DNA from: Actinomycetales bacterium
GTDB taxonomy: Bacteria; Actinomycetota; Actinomycetes; S36-B12
DNA length: 64,000 nucleotides
Assembly (NCBI GenBank): GCA_016125355.1
Contig: WGLX01000007.1
Span: forward strand, 1 to 64,000
Direction: 5' to 3'
The first letter of the stretch is position 1. Each line of letters starts with the position of its first letter. The notes under the pieces were generated by a model, which did no database searches, was not told where the DNA came from, and was given only the letters and a program-made list of their open reading frames with translations. The position numbers were made by a program, and so were the translations under genes. This document shows positions 1-9,358 of the stretch, piece after piece.

Positions 1-263
1 CTGGTCCATAGCCATCGTGCAAGGTGTCCTCTCGTGAGTCTCGTTAGCCCGAACTCACTGACCCTTGCACGATGGCCCTCTACGTCGCGGACTACGCCAC
101 GCTCAAGGCCGAAAACCCACCACCACCGGGGACGTCACCCATCCCATAAATATGTCGTGGAACAGCACACCACGCGACCCACTCATGGGAATGTCTGGCT
201 CCGCCCTTTGGGTCACATGGCTTCGCCTGATGGGTGACGGTGGCTTCGCCTGATCCGTGACAC
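1..263. mobile_element. Probable terminus/remnant of an IS21-family-like insertion sequence (no transposase visible)
   Basis: Three tandem degenerate 22-23 bp units at 196-217, 218-240 and 241-263 (tggctccgccctttgggtcaca / tggcttcgcctgatgggtgacgg / tggcttcgcctgatccgtgacac). On the minus strand they start TGTCACGGATCAGGCGAAGCCAC..., which resembles multiple-repeat IS21-type ends with a terminal TG/CA. Confidence 0.5.
11..76. repeat. Inverted repeat with perfect 14-bp arms GCCATCGTGCAAGG (11-24) / CCTTGCACGATGGC (63-76), and a nested GTGAGT/ACTCAC
   Basis: Arms read directly from the sequence. Confidence 0.85.
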
Positions 264-407
264 TGCTGAGCATGCTTGTGGATCTGGGTGTTGCGGAGCA
301 GAGGAATCAGATCGTGTTGGCGGTCACTCGAGACCATGTGCCGACGGTTGAGGCTGCGCGTCGCTTCGAGGAGGCGCCGCCTACCGCCCGACCACGAACT
401 GCACCCA

Positions 408-1793
408 TCACCTCGGTAGGGGCTCGAAGACGGCAGTGAAGTGCCTGAGCGTGGCGGGCTCCCGCGTGATGCGATAGCCCGGCAGCTCCGATGCCTCGGC
501 AGCGACCTTGCGACACACCTCGATGACGTAGTCCATATGGCTCTGGGTGTACGTCCGCCGTGGGATGGCGAGACGGACCAAGTCGAGTGCCGCCGGCCGC
601 TCCGAGCCGTCCGGCTGACGACCGAACATCGCCGTGCCAATCTCGCAGGTGCGTACCCCGCCCATCTCGTAGAGAGCCAACGCGAGGGACTGCCCCGGGT
701 ACGCGAGAGGATCGATGTGCGGAAGCATGGCGCGCGCGTCGATGTATACAGCGTGGCCACCGGTGGGTGAGAGGACGGGAATCCCCGCGTCCCGCAAGGC
801 ATCGCCGACATACGCCGTCGACCGGATGCGGTAGTGGAGATAGGTGTGATCGACCGCCTCCGAGAGCCCCTGAGCGAGTGCCTCGAGATCGCGGCCCGCC
901 AGACCACCGTACGTTGGGAACCCCTCAGTGAGGATGAGCAGGTCGCGGCACCTCTGAGCCAAGTCATCGTCGTTCAGTGCGAGCCAGCCGCCGATGTTTC
1001 CCATCGGATCCTTCTTCGCGCTCATGGTCATGCCATCGGCAAGGCTCGCGATCTCGCGCACGATATCCGTCACCGAGCGCGAGTTCTGGCCCTCCTCTCG
1101 CTCGCGGATGAACCAGGCATTCTCGGCGAAGCGGCACGCATCGATGAAGAGCGGCTTGCCATAGGCATCGCACAGTCGGCGGACAGCCCGGAGGTTGGCG
1201 AGGGATACCGGTTGCCCGCCGCCGCTGTTGTTCGTGATCGTGACGACCACGGCCGGCACGTCGTCGGCCCTCGTGGCCAGCAGCGAGTCGAGCGCCTCGA
1301 GATCCATGTTCCCCTTGAATGGAAGATCCGCCTGCGGATCGCTTGCCTCGGGGATAACCAGGTCGATGGCCGTAGCGCCCGTGAACTCGATGTTGGCGCG
1401 TGTGGTGTCGAAGTGGGTGTTGTTCGGGATGATCTTCCCCGGGCCTCCGATGACGCTGAAGAGGATGCGTTCGGCAGCCCGCCCCTGGTGTGTCGGGATG
1501 ACATGCGTGAACGGGAAGAGGGACTGGACGGCGTCCCGGAAGAGGTAGAACGACGGAGACCCGGCGTAGGACTCGTCCCCGTGCTGGAGGGCCGCCCACT
1601 GGTCGCGGCTCATCGCCCCTGTCCCCGAGTCCGTCAAGAGGTCGATGAGCACATCCTGAGCGTCCACTTGGAAGAGGTTGTAGCCGGCAGTGCTCAGGGC
1701 CTGCCGTCGATACTGGCGCGTGGTCGACCTCATCGGCTCGACGGAGTGGATGCGGAAGGGCTCGAAGATGGTTCGGAACTCCGGTTCAGACAT
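408..1793 (-). CDS. Tryptophanase/tyrosine phenol-lyase family beta-eliminating lyase, tryptophanase-like at specificity positions
   Basis: PLP-lysine segment ADGMTMSAKKDPMGNIGGWLA; GFPTYGGLAGRDLEAL; C-terminal LRHFTAVF. Start chosen at MSEPEF. Confidence 0.85.
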   Translation of the reverse strand: MSEPEFRTIFEPFRIHSVEPMRSTTRQYRRQALSTAGYNLFQVDAQDVLIDLLTDSGTGAMSRDQWAALQHGDESYAGSPSFYLFRDAVQSLFPFTHVIPTHQGRAAERILFSVIGGPGKIIPNNTHFDTTRANIEFTGATAIDLVIPEASDPQADLPFKGNMDLEALDSLLATRADDVPAVVVTITNNSGGGQPVSLANLRAVRRLCDAYGKPLFIDACRFAENAWFIREREEGQNSRSVTDIVREIASLADGMTMSAKKDPMGNIGGWLALNDDDLAQRCRDLLILTEGFPTYGGLAGRDLEALAQGLSEAVDHTYLHYRIRSTAYVGDALRDAGIPVLSPTGGHAVYIDARAMLPHIDPLAYPGQSLALALYEMGGVRTCEIGTAMFGRQPDGSERPAALDLVRLAIPRRTYTQSHMDYVIEVCRKVAAEASELPGYRITREPATLRHFTAVFEPLPR

Positions 1794-1912
1794 CCCGGTA
1801 TCGTGCCGTCCACACTCGGAAGAAGGAATGGCAATCAGAACCCGTTGAGGCTCGAGACCTGTCGATCGACACTGATCTGGGTCTGAGAGTTCACACATGC
1901 AAGGGAGTTCGG

Positions 1913-2353
1913 ATGGATCGGGTCGATTGGCACATTCTGGCGGAGCTTCAGGTCGATGCGAGGCTCTCGTTCAACGCGCTGGCGCGCCGGGTCAGCCTCT
2001 CGGCGCCGGCGACCGCCGATCGGGTGCGCCGACTCCAGGACTCCGGGGTGATCACGGGGTATCGCGCGCGAGTGAATCCCGCCCGCGCGGGGCGTCCCGT
2101 TAGGGCCTTCGTTCGGATGCAGTGCTACGGCCCCGCGTGCGTGCTTCGGGATCCTGCAGTGCGGGACTGGCCCGAAGTCCTTCAGATGCATCGAGTGACC
2201 GGAGTCGACTGCTCGGTGCTGCTGGTGGCGGTCCAGGACATGGTGGCGTTCGAGCGATTGCTCGATCACTTGGCCGACTACGGCCGGCCGGAGAGCAGCA
2301 TGATCCTCGACGACATCGTGGTGGACAACCCCATCCGGATGGAGTCGTCCTAG
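1913..2353 (+). CDS. Lrp/AsnC family transcriptional regulator
   Basis: N-terminal HTH MDRVDWHILAELQVDARLSFNALARRVSLSAPATADRVRRLQDSGVITGY, then a RAM-like domain; divergent from the lyase. Confidence 0.9.
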   Translation: MDRVDWHILAELQVDARLSFNALARRVSLSAPATADRVRRLQDSGVITGYRARVNPARAGRPVRAFVRMQCYGPACVLRDPAVRDWPEVLQMHRVTGVDCSVLLVAVQDMVAFERLLDHLADYGRPESSMILDDIVVDNPIRMESS

Positions 2354-3813
2354 TGCCGCCCGCACAGTCGACGGCCCAGTCGCCGCACGTCCCCAAGGAA
2401 GACATCGACGTCGCGCGTGGTGGTGCGGAAGTTCATGATGCATGGCCGTAACCAGGCCTCGCCATCGATGACCGCTGGTGAGACGTAGGAGCTTCCGTCC
2501 ACCTGGATGGCTGCCGCGAGGGCTCGGTTGTGGCCATCGAGGTCCGGACAGTTCTGCGGGATGTGGCGGAGGGGAACCGTGCTGAGCGTCGGACGTGCGG
2601 GAAGCACCTGCACGTCGTCGAATTGGCGAGCCTGGTCGTAGCAGTATCCGGCCACGTCCAGAGTTCCCTCGATGGCCTCGCGCATCTGGGTGCTCCCATG
2701 GACGCGGAGGGCCAACCACAGCTTGAGCGCTCGCAAGGGCCGGGAGTACTCGAGCGTCATGTCGACGGCGTTGGGGACCTCGCCTTCGTGCGGCACGTAC
2801 GCCTCATCGTGGGCGAAGGCGGCGGCGAGAGCCGCTGGATGTCGGGTGAGGAGCGCGCTGCACGACTTCGGGACGAACATCCACTTGTGCGCATCGATGG
2901 AGACTGAGTCCGCCCGATCCACGCCCGAGAAGACCGAGGCCCTGCTTGTACTGGCCGCCGGCAGTCCGTAGGCACCGTCGATGTGGAACCAGATGCCGTG
3001 TCGCGAACAGATGTCGGCGATGCTGTCGAGCGGGTCCACCGCGCCGGTCAGCGTCGTGCCGGCAGTGCCGACGACAGCGACGGGCACGATCCCCTGTGAG
3101 AGATCCGCGACGATCGTGGACTCCAGCTCAGCCGCATCAAGACCCCTGTTCGGAAGCGCGACGGGGATGCTGCGAACTGCTGCGGACCCCAGGCCGAGCA
3201 CCTCGGCAGTTCGAGTGATCGAGTAGTGCGCCTCGGCCGAGCAGTAGATGGCGGCGCTGCCCGGAGTCACTCCCGCGGTACGGGCGCCGGGGAGGCTCCG
3301 CTCTCGCGCGGCGGCTAGGGCGGACAGGTTCGAGACGGTGCCCCCGCTCGTGAACCATCCGGCGGTGGCTGGGTAGCCCACGAAGTCGGCGAGCCAACGG
3401 ACAGTCTGCTCCTCGAGCAGGGTCGCCGCCCGTGCGTCGAGAGCGAGGTTGACGTCGTAGGAGTGAGCGAGCAGGTCGCCTATCGCCCCGATCTCCAGGC
3501 CGCTGGAGCCGACGTAGGCGAGGAAGCGCGGGCGTGCCTGGGCGAGGGAGTGGTCGAGGACGCTGCGCGCTTCATCGAGGGCATCGATCGGAGGAGTGCC
3601 ATGCAGGGGGAGTCCAGCCGAGAGGAGTCGGAGTACGTCGGGGTTCCCATCGGGCTCACGCATGCGGGCGGAGTCGAATGATGCCCAAGCGGCCTGAACG
3701 AGGAATGCGGCATATTCGAGGGTGGGCGCTCGATCCGCTCCCAGCCGCATGGGCGCTGACTCGATGGGTTCCTCCCTGCGAGATGGTGGGATCCGCAACG
3801 TACCCGTGGTCAC
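2350..3813 (-). CDS. PLP-dependent group II (aromatic-L-amino-acid) decarboxylase family
   Basis: HIDGAYGLPAA and SIDAHKWMFVPKSCSALL motifs typical of the DDC family. Confidence 0.88.
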   Translation of the reverse strand: MTTGTLRIPPSRREEPIESAPMRLGADRAPTLEYAAFLVQAAWASFDSARMREPDGNPDVLRLLSAGLPLHGTPPIDALDEARSVLDHSLAQARPRFLAYVGSSGLEIGAIGDLLAHSYDVNLALDARAATLLEEQTVRWLADFVGYPATAGWFTSGGTVSNLSALAAARERSLPGARTAGVTPGSAAIYCSAEAHYSITRTAEVLGLGSAAVRSIPVALPNRGLDAAELESTIVADLSQGIVPVAVVGTAGTTLTGAVDPLDSIADICSRHGIWFHIDGAYGLPAASTSRASVFSGVDRADSVSIDAHKWMFVPKSCSALLTRHPAALAAAFAHDEAYVPHEGEVPNAVDMTLEYSRPLRALKLWLALRVHGSTQMREAIEGTLDVAGYCYDQARQFDDVQVLPARPTLSTVPLRHIPQNCPDLDGHNRALAAAIQVDGSSYVSPAVIDGEAWLRPCIMNFRTTTRDVDVFLGDVRRLGRRLCGRH

Positions 3814-3948
3814 GTTCGTTCCCTCTGTGCAACCTGCCTAGCGGCTGCCCACACGCTGGTGCTCCTGCTGCTTTCGCGGCCCGGCAGTCGACTGGACCAT
3901 CGCGGTGCCGGCTGCCCGTTCGGGTAGTCGGGGGAAGGCGGGCGAACC

Positions 3949-5181
3949 ATGACGACCCTCGTGACTCAAGCCGTGGTCGATGAGAGTGAGGACGCCGCGA
4001 GACGGGAGAGATTCCCGATCGGAGCGAGAGTGGAGTTCGACGATCTCCTGGAGGCAGGCAAGGAGCGCGTCCTGGACGAGCTACGCGCGCGGGAGCCGGT
4101 CTCGTGGGTACCCGCTCTCGGCGGGTGGCTGGTGACCGGTCGCGATCCAGCGCGAGCACTGCTTGCACCCCGAGCCGACATCACGGTCGAGTCGGAGCAG
4201 AACCTGGTCAGACGGTCGCTCGGTCTGATGATGCTGACCAGTGACGCAGATGAGCACCGCCGGTTGCGCAGGCCCTTCGAAGCCCCGTTCAAGCCGCGGG
4301 CAGTCCATGAACTGTTCGCCGATACGGTCAGGAGAGAGGCCGGCTCGCTGATCGACACCTTCGTGGCCGAGGGGCGTTGCGAACTCGGTGGCAGTTTCGC
4401 AGCACCGTTCGCTGTGCGGATGGCCGGCCGCATGCTGGGCCTGTCGCTCGGAGACAGCGCGAGCATCGAACGCATCTACAACGCCTTCGCGGAGGCCATG
4501 GTCTACGACGGTGACACCGAAGGTCGGCAGCTCAAGGCAGAGAGTGCCCGTGCGACACTCGACACTCTGCTCCACTCCGAACTCGCGCGATGCCGCCGAG
4601 ACCCATCCGACTCCATCACGTCTCGCGTCGCGCTCGAGCACGAAGGCCTCAGCGACGAGGAGATCGTCGCGCAACTGCGCGTGATCATGTTCGGTGCCAT
4701 CGAGACCATCCAGGCGTCGACCATGAACACCCTGCTGCTCCTGCTCCAGCATCCGGCGCAGTTCCAGGAGGTGAAGGAAGATCCGGGGCTGTTGATCGGG
4801 GCGGTCGCGGAGGCGATCAGGCTCATCCCTCCTGTCGCGTTCGTGGAGCGGTGGACCCGAGACGAGATCGAATTGTCCGGCGTCCGGATTCCGGCCCGTG
4901 AGTTCGTCGGGGTGTCGGTGCTTGCTGCCAATCGCGATCCGAGCACATTCAGCTCACCGCTCAGCTACGACGTCCATCGTCCCAACGCCTCGCAGGCGCT
5001 GTCGTTCGCCTTCGGCGTCCACACGTGCCTCGGAGTCCACTTGGCCCGGCTGGAGACACAGGTGGCCGTCGAGGAGCTGATCGCCCGTCTCCCGAGCCTG
5101 GCGTTGGGTGACCACGACCTGCCCGGCGGCTTCGCGTTCCGTCGACCCGCCAGCATGACGTTGACGTGGTCGACGGCATGA
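3949..5181 (+). CDS. Cytochrome P450 (copy A)
   Basis: Heme loop FAFGVHTCLGVHLA, ExxR EAIR, I-helix FGAIET. Confidence 0.95.
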   Translation: MTTLVTQAVVDESEDAARRERFPIGARVEFDDLLEAGKERVLDELRAREPVSWVPALGGWLVTGRDPARALLAPRADITVESEQNLVRRSLGLMMLTSDADEHRRLRRPFEAPFKPRAVHELFADTVRREAGSLIDTFVAEGRCELGGSFAAPFAVRMAGRMLGLSLGDSASIERIYNAFAEAMVYDGDTEGRQLKAESARATLDTLLHSELARCRRDPSDSITSRVALEHEGLSDEEIVAQLRVIMFGAIETIQASTMNTLLLLLQHPAQFQEVKEDPGLLIGAVAEAIRLIPPVAFVERWTRDEIELSGVRIPAREFVGVSVLAANRDPSTFSSPLSYDVHRPNASQALSFAFGVHTCLGVHLARLETQVAVEELIARLPSLALGDHDLPGGFAFRRPASMTLTWSTA

Positions 5182-5185
5182 CCTC

Positions 5186-5235
5186 ATCTGTGCGTTGTGC
5201 CCACCAGAGTGTCCAGATCTGTGTGGTGCGCCCAT
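5186..5235. repeat. Imperfect 19-bp direct repeat (5186-5204 and 5217-5235), possible operator upstream of the DUF917 operon
   Basis: atctgtgcgttgtgcccac versus atctgtgtggtgcgcccat, 15/19 identical, 31 bp apart. Confidence 0.5.
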
Positions 5236-5310
5236 ATGGGGGACGACGCATGAGCCCTAGCCTCGAGCCTGGTGAGAAGGCCGCCAACCGGAAGGACGGA
5301 AGGACGATGG

Positions 5311-6387
5311 ATGCGTGAGTTGACGCTCGAGGATCTTGACGACATGGTGCTGGGGGCCACCCTCCTCGGCACAGGAGGCGGCGGCGATCCCTACATCGCT
5401 CGGCTCATGGTTCGTCAAGCCATGGAGGACTTCGGCCCGGTCACCATCGTCGAGCCGGGAGAACTGGATCCGGACGGGCTCGTCCTGACGGTTGCCGTGA
5501 TCGGCGCCCCGACGGTGATCGTCGAGAAGGTGCCCGCGGGTACTGAGTTCACCGGATGCGTCCAAGCCCTGGCCTCCTACCTCGGCAAGCAGCCGGTGGC
5601 CCTGATGCCCATCGAGGTGGGCGGGATGAACACCCTGATCCCGCTGGCCGTCGCGGCAGAGATGGGGCTGCCGGTGATCGACGCCGACTCGATGCGACGG
5701 GCGTTCCCGCAGATCGAGATGTGCGTCTTCACCCTCGCGGGAATCTCAGCATCACCGATGAGCGTGGCCGACGAGAAGGGCAACCGAGTCGTCTTCGAGG
5801 CGACGACCAATCAGGTTGCGGAGAGGCTCGCCCGAGCCTCGGTCATGCAGCTGGGCATGGCGAACGGCATCTCGTGCTACTCCATGAGTGCCGGGGACAT
5901 CGGCCGTTACGCCATCCAGGGCAGCATGTCGTACTGCATCGAGTTGGGGCGCAGGCTCGCGGCCGTGCAGCGCGGCGAGCTCAACGCGTTCGAGGACTTC
6001 CTCGACTTCGCTGACGCTCGCCTGTACTTCTCCGGCAAGATCATCGACCTCGATCGTCGAACCACCGGCGGGTTCGCCCGGGGGACCGTCGTCCTGGAGG
6101 CATTGGGGGACCCGAATCGAACCATGCGGGTGGAGATCCAGAACGAACTGCTCATCGCGTTCGAGGACGGGAGGGCCGTCATCACCACCCCTGACCTCAT
6201 CTGCTTCCTCGACTACGAGAATGCCCAGCCCATCACGACCGAGACACTGGCCTACGGCCAGCGGGTCAACGTGATCGGTCTGCCCTGTGCGCCCGAATGG
6301 CACCAGCCCGGGATGCTCGACATCGTCGGCCCGAGGGCATTCGGGTATGACGTGGACTACGTCCCCATGGAGGTGAACGCCCGATGA
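5311..6387 (+). CDS. DUF917 family protein
   Basis: GTGGGGDPYIARLM, VGGMNTLIPLAVAAEMGLPVIDADSMRRAFPQIEM; start MRELTLEDLDDM after a GGA-rich SD. Confidence 0.88.
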   Translation: MRELTLEDLDDMVLGATLLGTGGGGDPYIARLMVRQAMEDFGPVTIVEPGELDPDGLVLTVAVIGAPTVIVEKVPAGTEFTGCVQALASYLGKQPVALMPIEVGGMNTLIPLAVAAEMGLPVIDADSMRRAFPQIEMCVFTLAGISASPMSVADEKGNRVVFEATTNQVAERLARASVMQLGMANGISCYSMSAGDIGRYAIQGSMSYCIELGRRLAAVQRGELNAFEDFLDFADARLYFSGKIIDLDRRTTGGFARGTVVLEALGDPNRTMRVEIQNELLIAFEDGRAVITTPDLICFLDYENAQPITTETLAYGQRVNVIGLPCAPEWHQPGMLDIVGPRAFGYDVDYVPMEVNAR

Positions 6388-7940
6388 GCCGTCTGCGAAT
6401 CGGCATCGATGTCGGTGGCACCAACACCGACGCCGTCGTGGTGGACGAGACCGGGAAGGTGATCGCGAGCACCAAGTCCGCTACTACCCCGGACCCCACG
6501 GATGGCATCCGTTCGGCCTTGGAAGCAGTGATCTCGGGAGTGGACAAGTCCGCCATCACCCAGGCCATGCTGGGCACGACTCATCCAGCGAACGCCATCA
6601 TCCAGCGGCGCGAGCTGGAGCAGGTCGGTGTGCTGCGATTGGCCGCCCCCTCCTCGTTGGCCATCCGTCCGGGCGCAGCATGGCCGGAGGACATCCACCG
6701 GGCGGTGATCGGCCCCCGCGCGATCATCGAGGGCGGATTCGAATACGACGGCGTCGAGATCGCACCGTTGGACGAGGATGCCGTAAGGAGATTCGCCTAC
6801 GAGTGCGTCGGCAAGGTCCCGAACGTGGCTGTGTCCTCGGCTTTCGCGCCCGCCAGCAGCGAGCACGAGCTTCGGGCGGCCGAGATCATCGAGCAGGAGG
6901 TCGGTGATCAGCTGCGCGTCTCCCTGTCGCACCAGGTGGGCTCGCTCGGACTCCTCGAGCGTGAGAACGCCACAATCCTCAACGCCGCCCTCTTCGGAGT
7001 TGCTCGTCGCGTCGTCGAGGGGTTCCATGCCGCACTCCGCGCTCACGGACTGGCAGTCGACTCCTACCTGACACAGAACGACGGCACCCTCATGACGGCC
7101 GACGAAGCCGTGCGTCTTCCGATTCTCACCGTGGGTTCCGGCCCGACCAACTCCATGCGTGGAGCCTGCGCGCTCGCTGGACTCAGCAACGCCCTCGTCA
7201 TCGATGTCGGCGGCACCTCGGCCGACGTCGGCATCCTGATCGACGGCTTCCCCCGCGAGTCCTCTGCCGCCGTCGAAGTGGGCGGCGTCCGAACGAACTT
7301 CCGCATGCCGGACCTGATCTCCATCGGTCTCGGTGGCGGGACGGTCGTCCGGCCAGCGGCCGATGGCGTGGTCGTCGGCCCCGACTCGGTCGGATACCGG
7401 GTCATCAGCGAAGCCCTGATCACGGGCGGGTCCACATTGACCCTGTCTGACATCTCGACCAGGTCGGGTCGCCTGTCAGGGTTCGGGGACGCGAGCCGGG
7501 TCGCGGATCTGGATGCGAACGTTGTCAGCGCGGCGCTGGCCTGGGTCGATGAGCAGGTCCAGCTGCTGTGCGAGCGGATGAAGGCCAGCCGCACAGCCCT
7601 GCCACTCATCGCAGTCGGGGGCGGGTCACACCTGGTTCCGGCGTCCGTGCCCGGGGTCGACGAGGTGGTCCGGCCGGCGCATCACGCGGTGGCGAATGCA
7701 TTCGGGGCCGCGATCGCGGAGGCATCCGGAGGTGTCGACCGCGTCTACCGCTACGAGAGCCTCGGCCGCGAGGCGTGCATCGACAACGCGAAGCAGCTCG
7801 CCACGGAGGCAGCGATCCGATCCGGGGCCGATCCGGCGCGGGTACGCATCACGAGCGTGGTGGAGGTCCCCATGACCTATCTCCCCGGACAGGGATGCCG
7901 GGTCCAGGTCAAGGCCGCCGGACCACTGCTGGTGGCGTAG
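6384..7940 (+). CDS. Hydantoinase/oxoprolinase family protein (HyuA-like)
   Basis: RIGIDVGGTNTDAVVVDETGKVIASTKSATTPD and GTTHPANAI; ATGA overlap with the DUF917 gene. Confidence 0.9.
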   Translation: MSRLRIGIDVGGTNTDAVVVDETGKVIASTKSATTPDPTDGIRSALEAVISGVDKSAITQAMLGTTHPANAIIQRRELEQVGVLRLAAPSSLAIRPGAAWPEDIHRAVIGPRAIIEGGFEYDGVEIAPLDEDAVRRFAYECVGKVPNVAVSSAFAPASSEHELRAAEIIEQEVGDQLRVSLSHQVGSLGLLERENATILNAALFGVARRVVEGFHAALRAHGLAVDSYLTQNDGTLMTADEAVRLPILTVGSGPTNSMRGACALAGLSNALVIDVGGTSADVGILIDGFPRESSAAVEVGGVRTNFRMPDLISIGLGGGTVVRPAADGVVVGPDSVGYRVISEALITGGSTLTLSDISTRSGRLSGFGDASRVADLDANVVSAALAWVDEQVQLLCERMKASRTALPLIAVGGGSHLVPASVPGVDEVVRPAHHAVANAFGAAIAEASGGVDRVYRYESLGREACIDNAKQLATEAAIRSGADPARVRITSVVEVPMTYLPGQGCRVQVKAAGPLLVA

Positions 7941-7943
7941 CTC

Positions 7944-8345
7944 ATGTCAGCGGAGCAGGTCTATCGCGACTACAACGCGGCGGAGAACGACCACGACCTC
8001 GCGCGCGCTGCGGCCCTCGTCACTCCGGATCTGACGGTCGAGGTCAACGGGCGGCCGGCTATCGGCTCGGCCGAGGAGGATGCGCGAGCGAACGCCGAGC
8101 TCCTGTCCTGCTACCCCGACTACCACCGCGACATCATCGAGATCGTGTCGACGGGGGAACGAGCAGCGGTCCGGTGGCGCATGAGTGGGACGCCGGTCGC
8201 CGAGGTGGCCGACACCCTGGGCGTCCTTGACCTCCACGGGTGCTCGGTGATCGAGGTCATCGACGGCCGGATAGCCACAGCCAGCCTCTATTTCGACAGG
8301 GGAGTGCTGGACGCTCTCCTTGGGCGGGTCGCACAGTCGTCATGA
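7944..8345 (+). CDS. SnoaL-like/NTF2-fold protein
   Basis: Size and pattern ...YRDYNAAENDHDLARAAALVTPDLTVEVNG...YPDYHRDIIEIVSTGERAAVRWRMSGT... Confidence 0.75.
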   Translation: MSAEQVYRDYNAAENDHDLARAAALVTPDLTVEVNGRPAIGSAEEDARANAELLSCYPDYHRDIIEIVSTGERAAVRWRMSGTPVAEVADTLGVLDLHGCSVIEVIDGRIATASLYFDRGVLDALLGRVAQSS

Positions 8346-9358
8346 GCCCCCTGCCGATGGCCGACTGCCACAACGACCTCCTCAGCGGCTGCCTGCACCA
8401 GCACGAGCGTGGAGTGGATGACCCGTTCGGTGACTTCTGGCTGCCTCAACTGCGGGCCGGAGGAGTCGTCCTTCAGGTGCTCCCGGTGTTCACGGAGGAG
8501 CAGTTCGTGGGCGAGGGTGCTCTCCGTCGTGCCCTCCTCGTGATCGAGGAAGCCTGGCGGATCGCGTCCATGCACGCCGATGACGTCTCCATCTGCTTGA
8601 CGGGCCAGCAGATCGAAGAGGCGATCGGCTCAGGTCGGATCGCACTCGTCCTGGCCCTGGAGGGCAGCGAACCCGTGGGGCACTCCCCGGAGTTGCTGCG
8701 ACCGATGTTCCGTTCCGGGATTCGCATGGTCTCCCTGACGTGGAATCGCCGTTCGATGATGGCCGACGGCGTCGGCGAGCACGACACGCGAGGGACCCTC
8801 ACGAGGATCGGCGTCGAGGCCGTGGCCCAGATGGAGGAACTGGGCATCGTCGTCGACGTCAGCCACCTGTCGGAGGCGGGGTTCTGGCATGTCAACGAAG
8901 TGGCCACCAGGCCGTTCGTCGCAAGCCACTCCTCGTGCAGGGCACTGCACGACCATCCGCGAAACCTGACGGACGACCAGATCCGCGCCATCGCGCGGTC
9001 AGGTGGCTTCGTCGCCATGAACGCGTTCGGAGCGTTCCTGGCCGACCGCCCGACCGCGCGGGACTACGCCAGGCATGCACGACATGCTCGTGACCTCGTG
9101 GGCGCGGACCGGGTCGCCCTGGGCCTGGACTTCATGGCCGACCTCATCCCGACGGTCGATCCCATCCTGGGCGGCGCTCTGGTCGACATCCACGCTCTGC
9201 CCGTCCTTCCCGAACTCCAGAGGCCGGCCGACCTGGCGTCGTTCGGGAGTGTCCTTGTCGATGTCCTGGGAGAGACCGACGCCCGGTGGGTGGCTTCGCG
9301 GACCTTGATCGAGTCCTTGTCCGCACTCCTCCCGTCGGGTGCGACGATGGGGCAGTGA
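8342..9358 (+). CDS. Membrane dipeptidase (renal dipeptidase, peptidase M19 family)
   Basis: MADCHNDLLSG, LALEGSEPVG, VDVSHLSEAGFWHV, FVASHSSCRALHDHPRNLTDDQIRAI. Confidence 0.92.
   Translation: MSPLPMADCHNDLLSGCLHQHERGVDDPFGDFWLPQLRAGGVVLQVLPVFTEEQFVGEGALRRALLVIEEAWRIASMHADDVSICLTGQQIEEAIGSGRIALVLALEGSEPVGHSPELLRPMFRSGIRMVSLTWNRRSMMADGVGEHDTRGTLTRIGVEAVAQMEELGIVVDVSHLSEAGFWHVNEVATRPFVASHSSCRALHDHPRNLTDDQIRAIARSGGFVAMNAFGAFLADRPTARDYARHARHARDLVGADRVALGLDFMADLIPTVDPILGGALVDIHALPVLPELQRPADLASFGSVLVDVLGETDARWVASRTLIESLSALLPSGATMGQ

Noticed and set aside
92-967. 291-aa minus-strand ORF reaching the left edge (possible transposase)
   Set aside because: Overlaps the well-supported lyase and the IS-like terminal repeats; Arg/Ser-rich translation with no transposase motif.
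408-1793. Confident annotation as tyrosine phenol-lyase
   Set aside because: Overall similarity is compatible, but the specificity positions I recall match tryptophanase, so only a family-level name is given.
834-1886. 350-aa + strand ORF
   Set aside because: Antisense to the tryptophanase-like gene, which has clear conserved motifs.
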